A stretch of DNA of 25,026 nucleotides from Candidatus Cloacimonadota bacterium (GTDB taxonomy: Bacteria > Cloacimonadota > Cloacimonadia > JGIOTU-2): assembly GCA_014382685.1 (NCBI GenBank), contig JACNJG010000203.1:1-25026 (forward strand), read 5' to 3'. A program made the translations under genes and the position numbers. The notes below the pieces were generated by a model. The model did no database searches. It was not told the origin of the DNA and worked only from the letters and a program-made list of their open reading frames with translations. Shown one piece after another: positions 1-7,735 of the stretch (position 1 is the first letter of the stretch; each line of letters begins with the position of its first letter).

Positions 1-36
1 AATGAGTATTGAGTCATAACGTACACCTTAGTAACT

Positions 37-105
37 CATTCCTAAGCCCCAGCTTGGGAATGCTGATGATATTTGCATTATGTTCCCAAAGAGGGCTTTG
101 GGAAC
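37..105. repeat. Pair of related long hairpins (REP-like intergenic element)
   Basis: Two stem-loops lie 19 bases apart. The first (37-62) has an 11-bp stem, CATTCCTAAGC against GCTTGGGAATG, with one T.G wobble and a CCCA loop. The second (82-105) has a perfect 10-bp stem, GTTCCCAAAG against CTTTGGGAAC, with an AGGG loop. The two share the core TTCCnAAGC/GCTTGGGAA pattern, so they look like copies of one unit. The spacer can also pair (AATGC at 59-63 with GCATT at 75-79). No T-run follows on either strand, so these are not ordinary intrinsic terminators. They sit beyond the 3' end of the leftmost gene. A REP or palindromic intergenic repeat is the likeliest identity; this is inferred from structure only. 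Confidence 0.6.
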
Positions 106-188
106 AAGGAAATTTATATCATTTGATTTCTATTTAATATTCAAGAAGTTCATTCTGCATTTTATCAATTTACACTTTAGAAATACCC

Positions 189-839
189 TTAATGATGTAA
201 AGGTAACCAATGGATTTCATTTTTTTTATCCTCAATTGATACGAATTTAAAACTTTCTTTTTTTGTTAAATTGAAAACACAAGACCATGTATAAGATAGT
301 GAAAACTCAATTTCTGTTTTTTTTACTTTTAAATCGGATGGATATCCTGGTCCAAAACCGAGAGAAAATTCATTTGACCAACTTCGTTTTTTAATATAAT
401 CGTACAAATTTACAAAAAAATATTTTCTTCTTCCAGGATTAATATTCTTAATTTTTTGAGTGTCAATAATTGAACTAACTATAATTCGGTCTTGTGATAT
501 TTTAGTTGCTGCATAACTAGAATCAATTTTTATTATAAGAGAAACATTCATTATAGTAGAATTTCCAAGATTTGATATAATAAATGGAGTTTTGAAAGCA
601 TCTTTTGTATCAAATGAAATTGAATGATCTATATTGATTTTTGGATTTCGGAAGGTGTATATAGAAAAGAACAAGGCAAATAAAGATATTATAAAACCAA
701 ATAAACCAAAATTACTTTTAATAAATTTTAAAAAATCTAAAATAACTGATAAGATTTTTTTCAGTATAAGTTTAATATATTTCCTTATCTGATTTAAAGC
801 AATCCATATTTTTTTTATTTTCTTTCTATTTTCCTTCAA
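189..839 (-). CDS. Hypothetical single-pass membrane protein, TTG start
   Basis: The 216-aa product is not recognised. It begins with a very basic stretch and a hydrophobic/basic helix (about 18-41), followed by one clear membrane segment (about 44-63, rich in F, I and L). After that comes a domain of about 150 residues with alternating beta-type hydrophobicity (for example NLGNSTIMNVSLIIKI), probably outside the inner membrane. Codon use is more AT-rich than in the neighbouring genes. The reading frame has no ATG near its beginning. It opens with TTG at 839, 6 bases after an in-frame stop. An out-of-frame ATG at 846 reads only six codons before TAG. It lies 45 bases after lpdA, so read-through expression is possible. 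The frame and the membrane-plus-beta layout support a real gene. The start codon is uncertain and no function can be assigned. Confidence 0.6.
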   Translation of the reverse strand: MKENRKKIKKIWIALNQIRKYIKLILKKILSVILDFLKFIKSNFGLFGFIISLFALFFSIYTFRNPKINIDHSISFDTKDAFKTPFIISNLGNSTIMNVSLIIKIDSSYAATKISQDRIIVSSIIDTQKIKNINPGRRKYFFVNLYDYIKKRSWSNEFSLGFGPGYPSDLKVKKTEIEFSLSYTWSCVFNLTKKESFKFVSIEDKKNEIHWLPLHH

Positions 840-884
840 TTTTCATACCCAGGTTAATTTTGTTAACTATATATGAAAATTTAT

Positions 885-2282
885 TCACATACTATGAATC
901 GACATCTTCTCCAGATCTTCAATGGATTCTGCAACAGCTTCGGAGAGAGTGGGATGCGCAAAAACGACTTTGAGTGCTTCATCAACAGTCATTCCCAATC
1001 CTATAAGAATACCACCTTCTGCAATGAGTTCTGTTGCCTGCGGTCCAATAATATGCATACCAATAATTTTGTTACTTTTTTTATCTGCAATAGTTTTAAC
1101 AAATCCAAAAACATTTCCCAAACCAAGTGCCTTACCATTCGCAGAGAAAGGGAATTTCCCAACTAATATTTCTTTGTATTTCTCTTTTGCCTGAGCTTCA
1201 GTAAGACCGACAGACCCGATTTCAGGATTTGTAAATGTGCATCGAGGGATATTTTCATAACGAAGTTTTTCGATCCTGGATTCAGTGCCCTCGATCCTGT
1301 TTTTTATGATCTCTGCTGTAAGAAGTCCTTGTTTACTCGCTGTATGAGCAAGCATCATTTTCGCAGTCACATCCCCTATCGCAAAAAGATTGTGCTGATT
1401 GGTTTCAAAATTATTATTTATCGTGATCGCATCTTTTTCTATATTGATTTCAAAATTCTTACACTCGATATCGAATACAGGAGCTCTCCCTACACTAAGA
1501 AGAACTTTGTCCGTGCTGATTTCTTTGCCATTAGAAAGTGCTAATTTTAACTCATTGTTTTCAATTTTCCAGTTTTCAACCGCAGTTTTCAGGTAGATTT
1601 TAATACCGCTTTTTTTCAAAGCCATTGCCAATCGTCTGGATATCTCCTCATCTTCTGTGCTTAAGAGTTGTGGAAGAAATTCAACGATCTGTACTTCCAC
1701 ACCCAGTTGAGAAAAGATGGATGCAAATTCACAGCCGATCACACCACCGCCAACCACGACCAAACGCTCAGGTAAGCTTTGTAATTTCAGAATATCTCTC
1801 GATGAAAGAATATTCTCTCCATCTATCTTCATTGAATGAAGTTCTTTTGAACTGGAACCTGTTGCAATGACCACATAGTATGCCTGCACTGTAGTATTCT
1901 CTGTCGAGATAAGATAAGAGTCGCCATGCTTCTCTAATGTCTTTACAGCTTCTTTTATAATAGGTATTTGACGTTTTTTGAATAGAAATTCTAGTCCGGA
2001 AACCAGTTTTTCAACCACATGATTCTTTCGTTCGTAGATTTTCGGGTAATCGCAAGTTGGATTTTCTAAAGAGAGTCCGAATTCTTCAACATGATGCAAC
2101 TCAGAGAACAGCTCAGCTACTTTTACAAGGGTTTTGGTGGGAATGCATCCCCAATTAAGACATACACCGCCAAGACGTTCCTTTTCAAAAACCACTGTGT
2201 CAATCCCGTATTGTTGGAGACGGATCGCTGCCGCATACCCTCCAGGTCCCCCACCGATGATCGCAACTGTATGTTTTACCAT
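885..2282 (-). CDS. lpdA: Dihydrolipoyl dehydrogenase (E3)
   Basis: This 465-aa flavoprotein belongs to the class I pyridine nucleotide-disulfide oxidoreductases. E3 reoxidises dihydrolipoamide of 2-oxoacid dehydrogenase or glycine cleavage complexes, using NAD. The N-terminal FAD fold shows GGGPGG (10-15), and the redox-active disulfide motif GGVCLNWGCIPTK carries Cys41 and Cys46. A second dinucleotide fold (VVVGGGVIGCEFAS) binds NAD, and the AIGDVTAKMMLAHTA segment closes the FAD site. The C-terminal dimerisation domain has the catalytic pair in AHPTLSEAV (His443, Glu448). These features separate E3 from mercuric or glutathione reductase. The ATG is 1 base after the stop of the carbonic-anhydrase-like gene, and AAAGGA inside that gene's tail can serve as ribosome site. 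No E1, E2 or lipoyl protein gene is nearby, so its partner complex cannot be told from this window. Confidence 0.93.
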   Translation of the reverse strand: MVKHTVAIIGGGPGGYAAAIRLQQYGIDTVVFEKERLGGVCLNWGCIPTKTLVKVAELFSELHHVEEFGLSLENPTCDYPKIYERKNHVVEKLVSGLEFLFKKRQIPIIKEAVKTLEKHGDSYLISTENTTVQAYYVVIATGSSSKELHSMKIDGENILSSRDILKLQSLPERLVVVGGGVIGCEFASIFSQLGVEVQIVEFLPQLLSTEDEEISRRLAMALKKSGIKIYLKTAVENWKIENNELKLALSNGKEISTDKVLLSVGRAPVFDIECKNFEINIEKDAITINNNFETNQHNLFAIGDVTAKMMLAHTASKQGLLTAEIIKNRIEGTESRIEKLRYENIPRCTFTNPEIGSVGLTEAQAKEKYKEILVGKFPFSANGKALGLGNVFGFVKTIADKKSNKIIGMHIIGPQATELIAEGGILIGLGMTVDEALKVVFAHPTLSEAVAESIEDLEKMSIHSM

Positions 2283-2283
2283 G

Positions 2284-2799
2284 TTACGTTCTGTCCTTTA
2301 AATAATTTTGTGCATATTGTGAATAATGCACTGCCAATTCGATAATTTTGTTGCTTTGTTCTTCAGGAATTTCTTTTTTGAACTTTGCTGGAGTTCCGAG
2401 AATGAGTGAACGTGGAGGTGCTTCGAAGCCTGCCAGCACCACTGCACCGGCACCTACCATAGAGCCCTCTTTAATCACAGCTCCATCCCAGATGATTGCA
2501 CCACTCCCGATCATGCAATTATCCTCAATTGTGCAGCCGTGAAGTATGACATTATGTCCGATCGTAACATTTTTACCAATATTAAGCGGCGCTATCGATG
2601 TAGTTACATGCAAAACCGAATTATCTTGAACGTTCGTATAAGCTCCAATTTTAATGTAATGCACATCTCCTCGAACTACCGCATTGAACCAAACACTTGC
2701 ATGGTCTCCAAGTGTCACATCACCAATGACTTTTGCACCTTCTGCAATAAAAACTTCTTTGCCAAGTTTTGGCTGTTTTCCTAAATATTTCATGATCAT
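2284..2799 (-). CDS. Gamma-class carbonic anhydrase-like hexapeptide-repeat protein
   Basis: The 171-aa product is a left-handed beta-helix protein of the gamma carbonic anhydrase/YrdA/PaaY type. Hexapeptide-type repeats run through most of it (KIGAYTNVQDNSVLHVT, KNVTIGHNVILHGCTI, MIGSGAIIWDGAVI). The three zinc-ligand histidines of the family are present at about 64, 82 and 87, and VVRGD (41-45) supplies the conserved Arg and Asp. Members bind zinc or iron as trimers. Some hydrate CO2, but many have no shown activity, so the enzymatic role is a family-level guess. I chose the ATG at 2799 because GGAG stands 5 bases before it and it lies 10 bases after the preceding stop. A longer frame to 2841 overlaps the upstream gene, and a second ATG two codons later is also possible. 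It sits between the flavin-reductase-like gene and lpdA. Confidence 0.85.
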   Translation of the reverse strand: MIMKYLGKQPKLGKEVFIAEGAKVIGDVTLGDHASVWFNAVVRGDVHYIKIGAYTNVQDNSVLHVTTSIAPLNIGKNVTIGHNVILHGCTIEDNCMIGSGAIIWDGAVIKEGSMVGAGAVVLAGFEAPPRSLILGTPAKFKKEIPEEQSNKIIELAVHYSQYAQNYLKDRT

Positions 2800-2809
2800 A
2801 TATACTCCA

Positions 2810-3355
2810 TCATTCTTTAATGTATCCAAAAGCAAAACCACCTTTGCGTATCAATTCAATAAATCTATCATCCATTGCAGGGATTGATAAAAGTTGCTCA
2901 ATATCTTCATCATCATTCTGCCAGGAGTACTTCACTTCACCGACAAAAATAGTATGATCTCCACTGCGGACCTGTGTGATCGTTTTGCATTCAAAATTAG
3001 CAACTGCCTCAGCAAGTATTGGGATCTGTGTGAGTTTTCCTCTATTGGTTTTGATGTTGAATTCTTTGATTTTATCAACATCCCGACCTGATTGGAGCCC
3101 GCATTGCATGGTCTGTTCAGCCATATTTACAGAAGGAATTGCAAGTACAAAATTACGATTCGCTGATAATATTTCATGAGAATAACGGGTCGAGCCGACA
3201 GAAATTGCGAACATAGGCGGCTTGATGGAAGTCCTCATAAACCATCCTAGCGTGATGATGTTTGCAGGTCCATCTTTTGGTCTGGAAACAGCAAGAGCAA
3301 GTCTGGATGGTCTGTTCATACGCTTTACTGCATCAGAATGCTTACACTGTCTCAT
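2810..3355 (-). CDS. Flavin reductase-like FMN-binding protein
   Basis: The 181-aa product matches the flavin reductase-like/FMN-binding split-barrel family. It has an N-terminal NRPSRLALAVSRPKDG strand, a PPMFAISVGSTRYSHEIL segment where FMN phosphate contacts occur in relatives, a FVLAIPS strand, a central CG within a MAEQTMQCGLQSGRDVDK helix, and the late FVGEV strand typical of the fold. Relatives supply reduced flavin or act as small flavoproteins; the electron donor and substrate are unknown here. The start is the ATG at 3355, which overlaps the stop of the preceding VWA gene as ATGA and has AAAGGA five bases upstream. A longer in-frame extension to 3436 lies entirely inside the upstream gene and looks spurious. 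Confidence 0.82.
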   Translation of the reverse strand: MRQCKHSDAVKRMNRPSRLALAVSRPKDGPANIITLGWFMRTSIKPPMFAISVGSTRYSHEILSANRNFVLAIPSVNMAEQTMQCGLQSGRDVDKIKEFNIKTNRGKLTQIPILAEAVANFECKTITQVRSGDHTIFVGEVKYSWQNDDEDIEQLLSIPAMDDRFIELIRKGGFAFGYIKE

Positions 3356-5397
3356 AGCAGTCCTTTCTTTTTTCTGAGGAAAAGCTCGGTTGCGATCAGA
3401 AGTATCGCAATCACAGCGAGATACCACTTTTTCCACAACTCAATATCTCGAGATGTTTTTATAATTTTGAACTCACGCCGAACTCTCAATAGTTTGTCAA
3501 AATCTTTTGGAGAAATGAACATATCTCCCCTTGTTTTTGAAGCAATATATTGCAAATATGCTTTTTGTATTCCCTGAGTACTTTGCTCCAAAGTGAGTTT
3601 TTCGATGAGAAATTGTCCTTCATCTTTGTAAATACTTTTTCCAAAAATTGTTTCTGCAGAATAGTTATATTTTCCGGCTTTGAGATCCTCAACATAAGAT
3701 ATGTATGAATTATCTTTTTCAAGAAAGAATTTTTCTGCAACAAGAGTGTCATTTTGAAGGATAGTTAATTTGATATCCTGTCCATTCACAAGATTCATTT
3801 TCTCATCAAAAAGATGAGAGGAAAATTCGACGGGCTCTCCTTCGAGATAGTCCATTTTGTCAGATGAACATAAAAATCTTTGTGAGATATCTGCATTTAG
3901 CAACCATTGAGCAATATTTATAATAAAAGTATCAAACCACGGCTCATCGGATTTTTCCCACATCTTCCATCTAAAAAAATCATAACCCGACCACTGCAGG
4001 ATATGACCTTGCAGATACGATGAAAATGCGATAACCGGATTTTCAGAAAGGATATCTGCTTGAGCGATAACCTCTGTTTGTGGTTTTCTTTCGTAAAAAT
4101 AGGTGTTGATCGGTGGGAGTGCATTCCAGAATGATGCAAGAGCTTCATCACGGTTGACTAAAAAAGTTTGATAATTTCCCATCGCTGCTGTTGGGATTAT
4201 GGTCGTCTGTACTGTTTCCCGGAATCTCGTAGTTTGTAAAGGAAGAATGCTGCTCAGTTCGGGATCGATCTTTCCAAGATATAAAATGTTTCCACCACGA
4301 GAAACAAAATTTTCAATTGTCTGAAAGGTTGCTTTATCAAAATTGAATTTATCCGGATTGTGCAAGATGAGCACATCAGTTTCAGCAAGTTTTTCAATCG
4401 GAGAAACCAGTTCATTGTCCTGAAAATATCCTTCTTTTCTTTGCATAAGCAAGGAGGTTTCGAAACGCTCATTTTTCATCAAAGCTCTGTGAATAAAGGT
4501 TATATCCCAATTCAACGAGGAAGTTATCAACGTGAATTGCGCTTTATCCTTTACCACACTTACAAGAAATTCTCTTCTATTATTATCGAGAGTATATTCC
4601 TGTGTGTCATTCAATTGAACCTCTGCAAACAGCTTTTGATAACCCAGTACAGAAGGAGTAAATGGAAGAGAAAATTGTCTTTGATTATCTTTTTTTGTAA
4701 CCAATATTTTTTCAAGCAACCTGTCATTTTCGTTGTATATGGATAATGTAAATGGTATTTCATCAGGAAGTCCTGAAATTCGACAAGATACTTCAGTTTC
4801 CGTATTCAAATATACAGGATTATTTACTCGAACTTCATCGAGTGAAACATCGATCATTTCCACACCTTTACCTAAAAGAACCGGAAAAACAGGAAATTGA
4901 AGTTCGTCAATATAAGGATATGAATTGTTATTGTGCTGCAGTCCATCAGAAATTAGGATCACATCAGAGATATTTGAAAATTTTTGGTCATCCTGGAGTT
5001 CCTTTAATGCCAGGAAAATATCAGTAGTTGTAGAATCCTGTTGCAAACCGTTACTAAAGGAAATTTTTGCGTGAAGAATATTTTGCTCATCAAGATAAGC
5101 ATTTAGCTCTTGTTCCCAGCGAGTTGCTGCTTGTGATTTACTTTCGTCAGAATTCAGTGGTTGGAGCATACTCGCACTGGAGTCAACCAATATGATTGTG
5201 ATTGGAGGAGCTTTTTTTGTGCGTGAAAAATGGAGTGTTGGATTAAAAATGAGCAGGATCACGATCGCAAAAAATAAGAATCTTAATATTCCGAGAATAA
5301 GTTTTAAGCTGTTTTTTATCGGTGGATTTGTGAATCTATAATAAAAAAAGATGATGATTCCGGAAAGAATGATGAGAAGTATTGCCAGAAGGTTCAT
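3352..5397 (-). CDS. Membrane protein with von Willebrand A-like domain
   Basis: The 681-aa protein starts with two membrane segments (about 3-21 and 32-52). A von Willebrand A-like domain follows, with a near-complete MIDAS metal site: DSSAS (Asp72, Ser74, Ser76), a TTTD loop near 123-126 and ISDG with Asp151. A long beta-rich region comes next, then a Rossmann-like glutamine-amidotransferase-type segment (ADTDVLILHNPDKF through NFVSRGGNILYLG), more beta-sandwich sequence and a C-terminal membrane helix (about 658-674) ending in basic residues. This layout matches the large VWA/GATase-like membrane proteins common in Bacteroidetes and relatives, whose function is mostly undefined. Most of the protein is predicted to lie in the periplasm. 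The ATG overlaps the rnc stop as ATGA, and its own stop overlaps the flavin-reductase start the same way, so its translation is coupled on both sides. The exact biochemical role is unknown. Confidence 0.8.
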   Translation of the reverse strand: MNLLAILLIILSGIIIFFYYRFTNPPIKNSLKLILGILRFLFFAIVILLIFNPTLHFSRTKKAPPITIILVDSSASMLQPLNSDESKSQAATRWEQELNAYLDEQNILHAKISFSNGLQQDSTTTDIFLALKELQDDQKFSNISDVILISDGLQHNNNSYPYIDELQFPVFPVLLGKGVEMIDVSLDEVRVNNPVYLNTETEVSCRISGLPDEIPFTLSIYNENDRLLEKILVTKKDNQRQFSLPFTPSVLGYQKLFAEVQLNDTQEYTLDNNRREFLVSVVKDKAQFTLITSSLNWDITFIHRALMKNERFETSLLMQRKEGYFQDNELVSPIEKLAETDVLILHNPDKFNFDKATFQTIENFVSRGGNILYLGKIDPELSSILPLQTTRFRETVQTTIIPTAAMGNYQTFLVNRDEALASFWNALPPINTYFYERKPQTEVIAQADILSENPVIAFSSYLQGHILQWSGYDFFRWKMWEKSDEPWFDTFIINIAQWLLNADISQRFLCSSDKMDYLEGEPVEFSSHLFDEKMNLVNGQDIKLTILQNDTLVAEKFFLEKDNSYISYVEDLKAGKYNYSAETIFGKSIYKDEGQFLIEKLTLEQSTQGIQKAYLQYIASKTRGDMFISPKDFDKLLRVRREFKIIKTSRDIELWKKWYLAVIAILLIATELFLRKKKGLL

Positions 5398-6155
5398 TTG
5401 TTCAGTTTATTTTGAAATTTCTTAAGAAGATTTCGGGCTGCTTTTTGTTCAGCAGTTTTCTTGGATTTCCCGCTACCACTCGATGAGTACTTTGTACCTA
5501 CCGAAACCTTTGCGTAGAATTTTTTTTGATGCTCGGGTCCGGCTTCTTTAATTATCTCATAGACTGGATTTTCGGCAAATTCGGTATGGGAGAATTCCTG
5601 TAAGTTGCTTTTATAATTCTGAAGATCTGTATGAGAGATCAGTTCATCAAAATTTGAAAGAATAAGATTTTGTATTACATATTTCGCTTCTAAATAAGAG
5701 CTATCCAGAAATATCGCACCAAAGAGCGATTCCATGGTGTCGGCAGTTAGTGATGAGCGCTTTGGGCGATTAAGATTTATCTCATCTTCCTTTACAAGGA
5801 TGTATTTTGCCAATCCAATCTCACCGGCTTTTTTGTTCAAATAAACCTTACTGATTATTTTCGAGCGCTTTTTTGTGAGGAATCCTTCATCTTTATCATG
5901 AAAGGTTTTGAATAGATATTCTGTGATGGCTAATTCGAGAACTGAGTCCCCGAGATATTCCAATCTTTCGGCAATAGAATGGTCGCTTTCTTGATTATAG
6001 ATGGATTTATGAATAAGTGCTGCTTCTAAAAGATCAGTATTTTTGAAAAAATAGTTAAGCTTTTCCTCTAATTGCGGAAGTGATTTCCTCCACTTTTCGA
6101 TTTTTTGGGAGTCAGCTTGAGGGCGAAGTACAATCGTGTCATGCTCAATCATCAT
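5394..6155 (-). CDS. rnc: Ribonuclease III
   Basis: This 253-aa double-strand-specific endoribonuclease matures rRNA precursors and cuts structured mRNAs. The signature helix ERLEYLGDSVLEL (63-75) carries the Mg-binding Glu/Asp residues, and ADTMESLFGAIFLD (138-151) provides the second acidic pair, including the catalytic Glu142. A flexible link leads to a C-terminal double-stranded-RNA-binding domain (about 175-250) with the basic KSKKTAEQKAARNLL helix. The frame is open to 6215, but the first 20 residues overlap fabF. The tandem ATG at 6155/6152 overlaps the fabF stop (ATGATGATTGA), and I prefer it as a coupled start without a strong ribosome site. An rnc gene after acpP-fabF is a widespread bacterial order. 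Its own stop overlaps the following VWA gene. Confidence 0.93.
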   Translation of the reverse strand: MMIEHDTIVLRPQADSQKIEKWRKSLPQLEEKLNYFFKNTDLLEAALIHKSIYNQESDHSIAERLEYLGDSVLELAITEYLFKTFHDKDEGFLTKKRSKIISKVYLNKKAGEIGLAKYILVKEDEINLNRPKRSSLTADTMESLFGAIFLDSSYLEAKYVIQNLILSNFDELISHTDLQNYKSNLQEFSHTEFAENPVYEIIKEAGPEHQKKFYAKVSVGTKYSSSGSGKSKKTAEQKAARNLLKKFQNKLNK

Positions 6156-7386
6156 ATCGCTTGAAAACCAGTGTCGCGTTGTGACCACCGAATCCAAAGG
6201 AGTTTGAGATAGCATGCTCTATCACCAAAGGAATGGTTCCTTTGGGATTATAATCAAGGTCACATTCAGGATCAGGAGTAGTGAGATTTATTGTGGGATG
6301 TATCTTTTGGTCTAGAATGGATTTTACAACAATAATTGATTCCAATGCACCGGCAGCTCCAAGCCCGTGACCGAGCATCGATTTACTGGAGTTTACTTTC
6401 AACTTGTATGCGTAGTCACCAAACACTGTTTTGACCGCTTGAGTTTCGCTCTTATCATTAAGAGGAGTTGACGTACCATGGGCATTAATGTATTGTACAT
6501 CCTCAGGAGAAATTCCTGCATCCTCAATAGCATTACGCATAGAATGTGCACCACCCTCTCCGCTTGGGGCAGGCATGGTGATATGGAAGGCGTCACAGGT
6601 TGCTCCGTAACCGACCATTTCTCCGTATATCTTTGCACCTCTGGCTTTTGCAAGTTCATATTCTTCCAGCACAAGAGCTGCTGCTCCTTCAGCAAGAATA
6701 AATCCATCACGCTCTTTATCAAAGGGCCTGCTGGCTGTTTCCGGTGAATCATTACGTGTGGATAATGCGCGCATCACAGAAAAGCCGGAAAGAGTAAACC
6801 GTGTAACTGCTGCTTCTGAACCAACAGCTATCACAGCATCTGCGGCGCCGTATTTAATTGCTCTGTATGATTCTCCAATAGCGTTTGCACTGGATGTGCA
6901 TGCTGAAGAAACATTAAAATTGATACAACGAGCATTGAACTTAATAGCAATTCTACCGGCAGAAATATTCGATATCATCATAGGTATAAAGAAGGGACTT
7001 ACTTTTCTTGGTCCACGTGTAAGAAAAACCTTCGTTTGCTGTTCAAAAGTTTGAATTCCGCCAATACCGGTTCCCGAGATAACACCTAATTTATCAGGAT
7101 CGACATGCCCAATGATGCCTGAATTCTCAATTGCCTGAGTTGCTGAGGCAATAGCAAATTGGCAGTAACGATCCATTCTTCTTGCTTCTTTCGGATCAAT
7201 ATAATCGAGGGGATCGAAGTTCTTGACCTGACCAGCGATCTTGGAAGCAACGTCTTCCACATCAAAATTTGTAACCAGAGCAATACCCGACTTTCCTTCA
7301 CAGAGATTTTTCCAAGTATCTTCGACATTCAAACCGAGGGGATTTATAGTACCAAGACCGGTTACAACCACTCTTTTTAACTTCAT
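6145..7386 (-). CDS. fabF: Beta-ketoacyl-ACP synthase II (KAS II)
   Basis: The 413-aa condensing enzyme elongates acyl-ACP with malonyl-ACP in type II fatty acid synthesis. The catalytic triad is visible: Cys163 in VSSACTSSAN, His303 in NAHGTSTPLND and His340 in SMLGHGLGAAG. The glycine-rich tail SNSFGFGGHNATLVF is diagnostic. I chose the ATG at 7386 because AAAGGA precedes it by 9 bases and MKLKRVVVTGLGTINPLG is the family's usual beginning. A 20-residue upstream extension crosses a hairpin region and is not family sequence. The gene follows acpP after 78 bases, the largest gap in the fab cluster, and overlaps rnc at its end. Confidence 0.96.
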   Translation of the reverse strand: MKLKRVVVTGLGTINPLGLNVEDTWKNLCEGKSGIALVTNFDVEDVASKIAGQVKNFDPLDYIDPKEARRMDRYCQFAIASATQAIENSGIIGHVDPDKLGVISGTGIGGIQTFEQQTKVFLTRGPRKVSPFFIPMMISNISAGRIAIKFNARCINFNVSSACTSSANAIGESYRAIKYGAADAVIAVGSEAAVTRFTLSGFSVMRALSTRNDSPETASRPFDKERDGFILAEGAAALVLEEYELAKARGAKIYGEMVGYGATCDAFHITMPAPSGEGGAHSMRNAIEDAGISPEDVQYINAHGTSTPLNDKSETQAVKTVFGDYAYKLKVNSSKSMLGHGLGAAGALESIIVVKSILDQKIHPTINLTTPDPECDLDYNPKGTIPLVIEHAISNSFGFGGHNATLVFKRYDD

Positions 7387-7425
7387 GGAATAGTGTCCTT
7401 TCTGCCAGCTGGCTGATGGAATGCA

Positions 7426-7455
7426 CCCCACACACCGTTTTAACAATATGTGGGG
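7426..7455. promoter_or_regulatory. Hairpin between acpP and fabF
   Basis: CCCCACA (7426-7432) pairs perfectly with TGTGGGG (7449-7455), giving a 7-bp GC-rich stem with a 16-base loop. In the plus direction it is followed by TTTTA. In the minus direction, in which the genes are read, no T-run follows. It therefore cannot be a normal terminator for the fab operon. It could instead stabilise the abundant acpP message, mark a processing site or weakly stop antisense transcription. The nearby GCCAGCTGGC (7404-7413) is a perfect 10-base palindrome. Both lie in the only sizeable gap of the cluster. Confidence 0.45.
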
Positions 7456-7464
7456 TTTTATGGA

Positions 7465-7707
7465 TTATTCGTTTAATTTTTTGTCGAGATACTCGATAGC
7501 AATACCCACAGTTGTGAGTTTTTCTGCATCTTCATCAGGGATTTCAATATCGAATTCCTCTTCGAATTGCATTATTAACTCGACAGTATCAAGAGAATCT
7601 GCACCAAGATCTTCAATAAAGCGTGCTTCTACTGTTATTTCAGTTTCGGTCGCACCCAATTGTGTTGCGATGATTCCTTTGACTTTTTCTTTGATGCTTT
7701 CGTCCAT
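7465..7707 (-). CDS. acpP: Acyl carrier protein
   Basis: This 80-aa acidic four-helix protein carries growing acyl chains on a 4'-phosphopantetheine arm. The attachment site is Ser38 in the invariant DLGADSLDTVEL motif. Length and acidic composition are normal for the family. AAAGGAG stands before the ATG with a good spacing. It lies 28 bases after fabG and 78 bases before fabF, with a hairpin in the latter gap. This fits the common situation in which acpP is expressed much more strongly than its neighbours, but that is inference here. Confidence 0.97.
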   Translation of the reverse strand: MDESIKEKVKGIIATQLGATETEITVEARFIEDLGADSLDTVELIMQFEEEFDIEIPDEDAEKLTTVGIAIEYLDKKLNE

Positions 7708-7735
7708 TGTTTTCTCCTTTGGTTTAAGGTTTCTT

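Noticed and set aside
853..867. GTTAA-TTTTG-TTAAC inverted repeat after lpdA
   Set aside because: A five-base A/T-rich stem without a T-run is expected by chance in such AT-rich sequence.
2800..2841. N-terminal extension of the carbonic-anhydrase-like protein to 2841
   Set aside because: It overlaps the upstream gene and lacks family sequence; GGAG sits correctly before the ATG at 2799.
7387..7446. N-terminal extension of FabF by 20 residues
   Set aside because: The extension crosses the hairpin region and is not KAS-like, whereas the internal ATG at 7386 has a good ribosome site and the standard start sequence.
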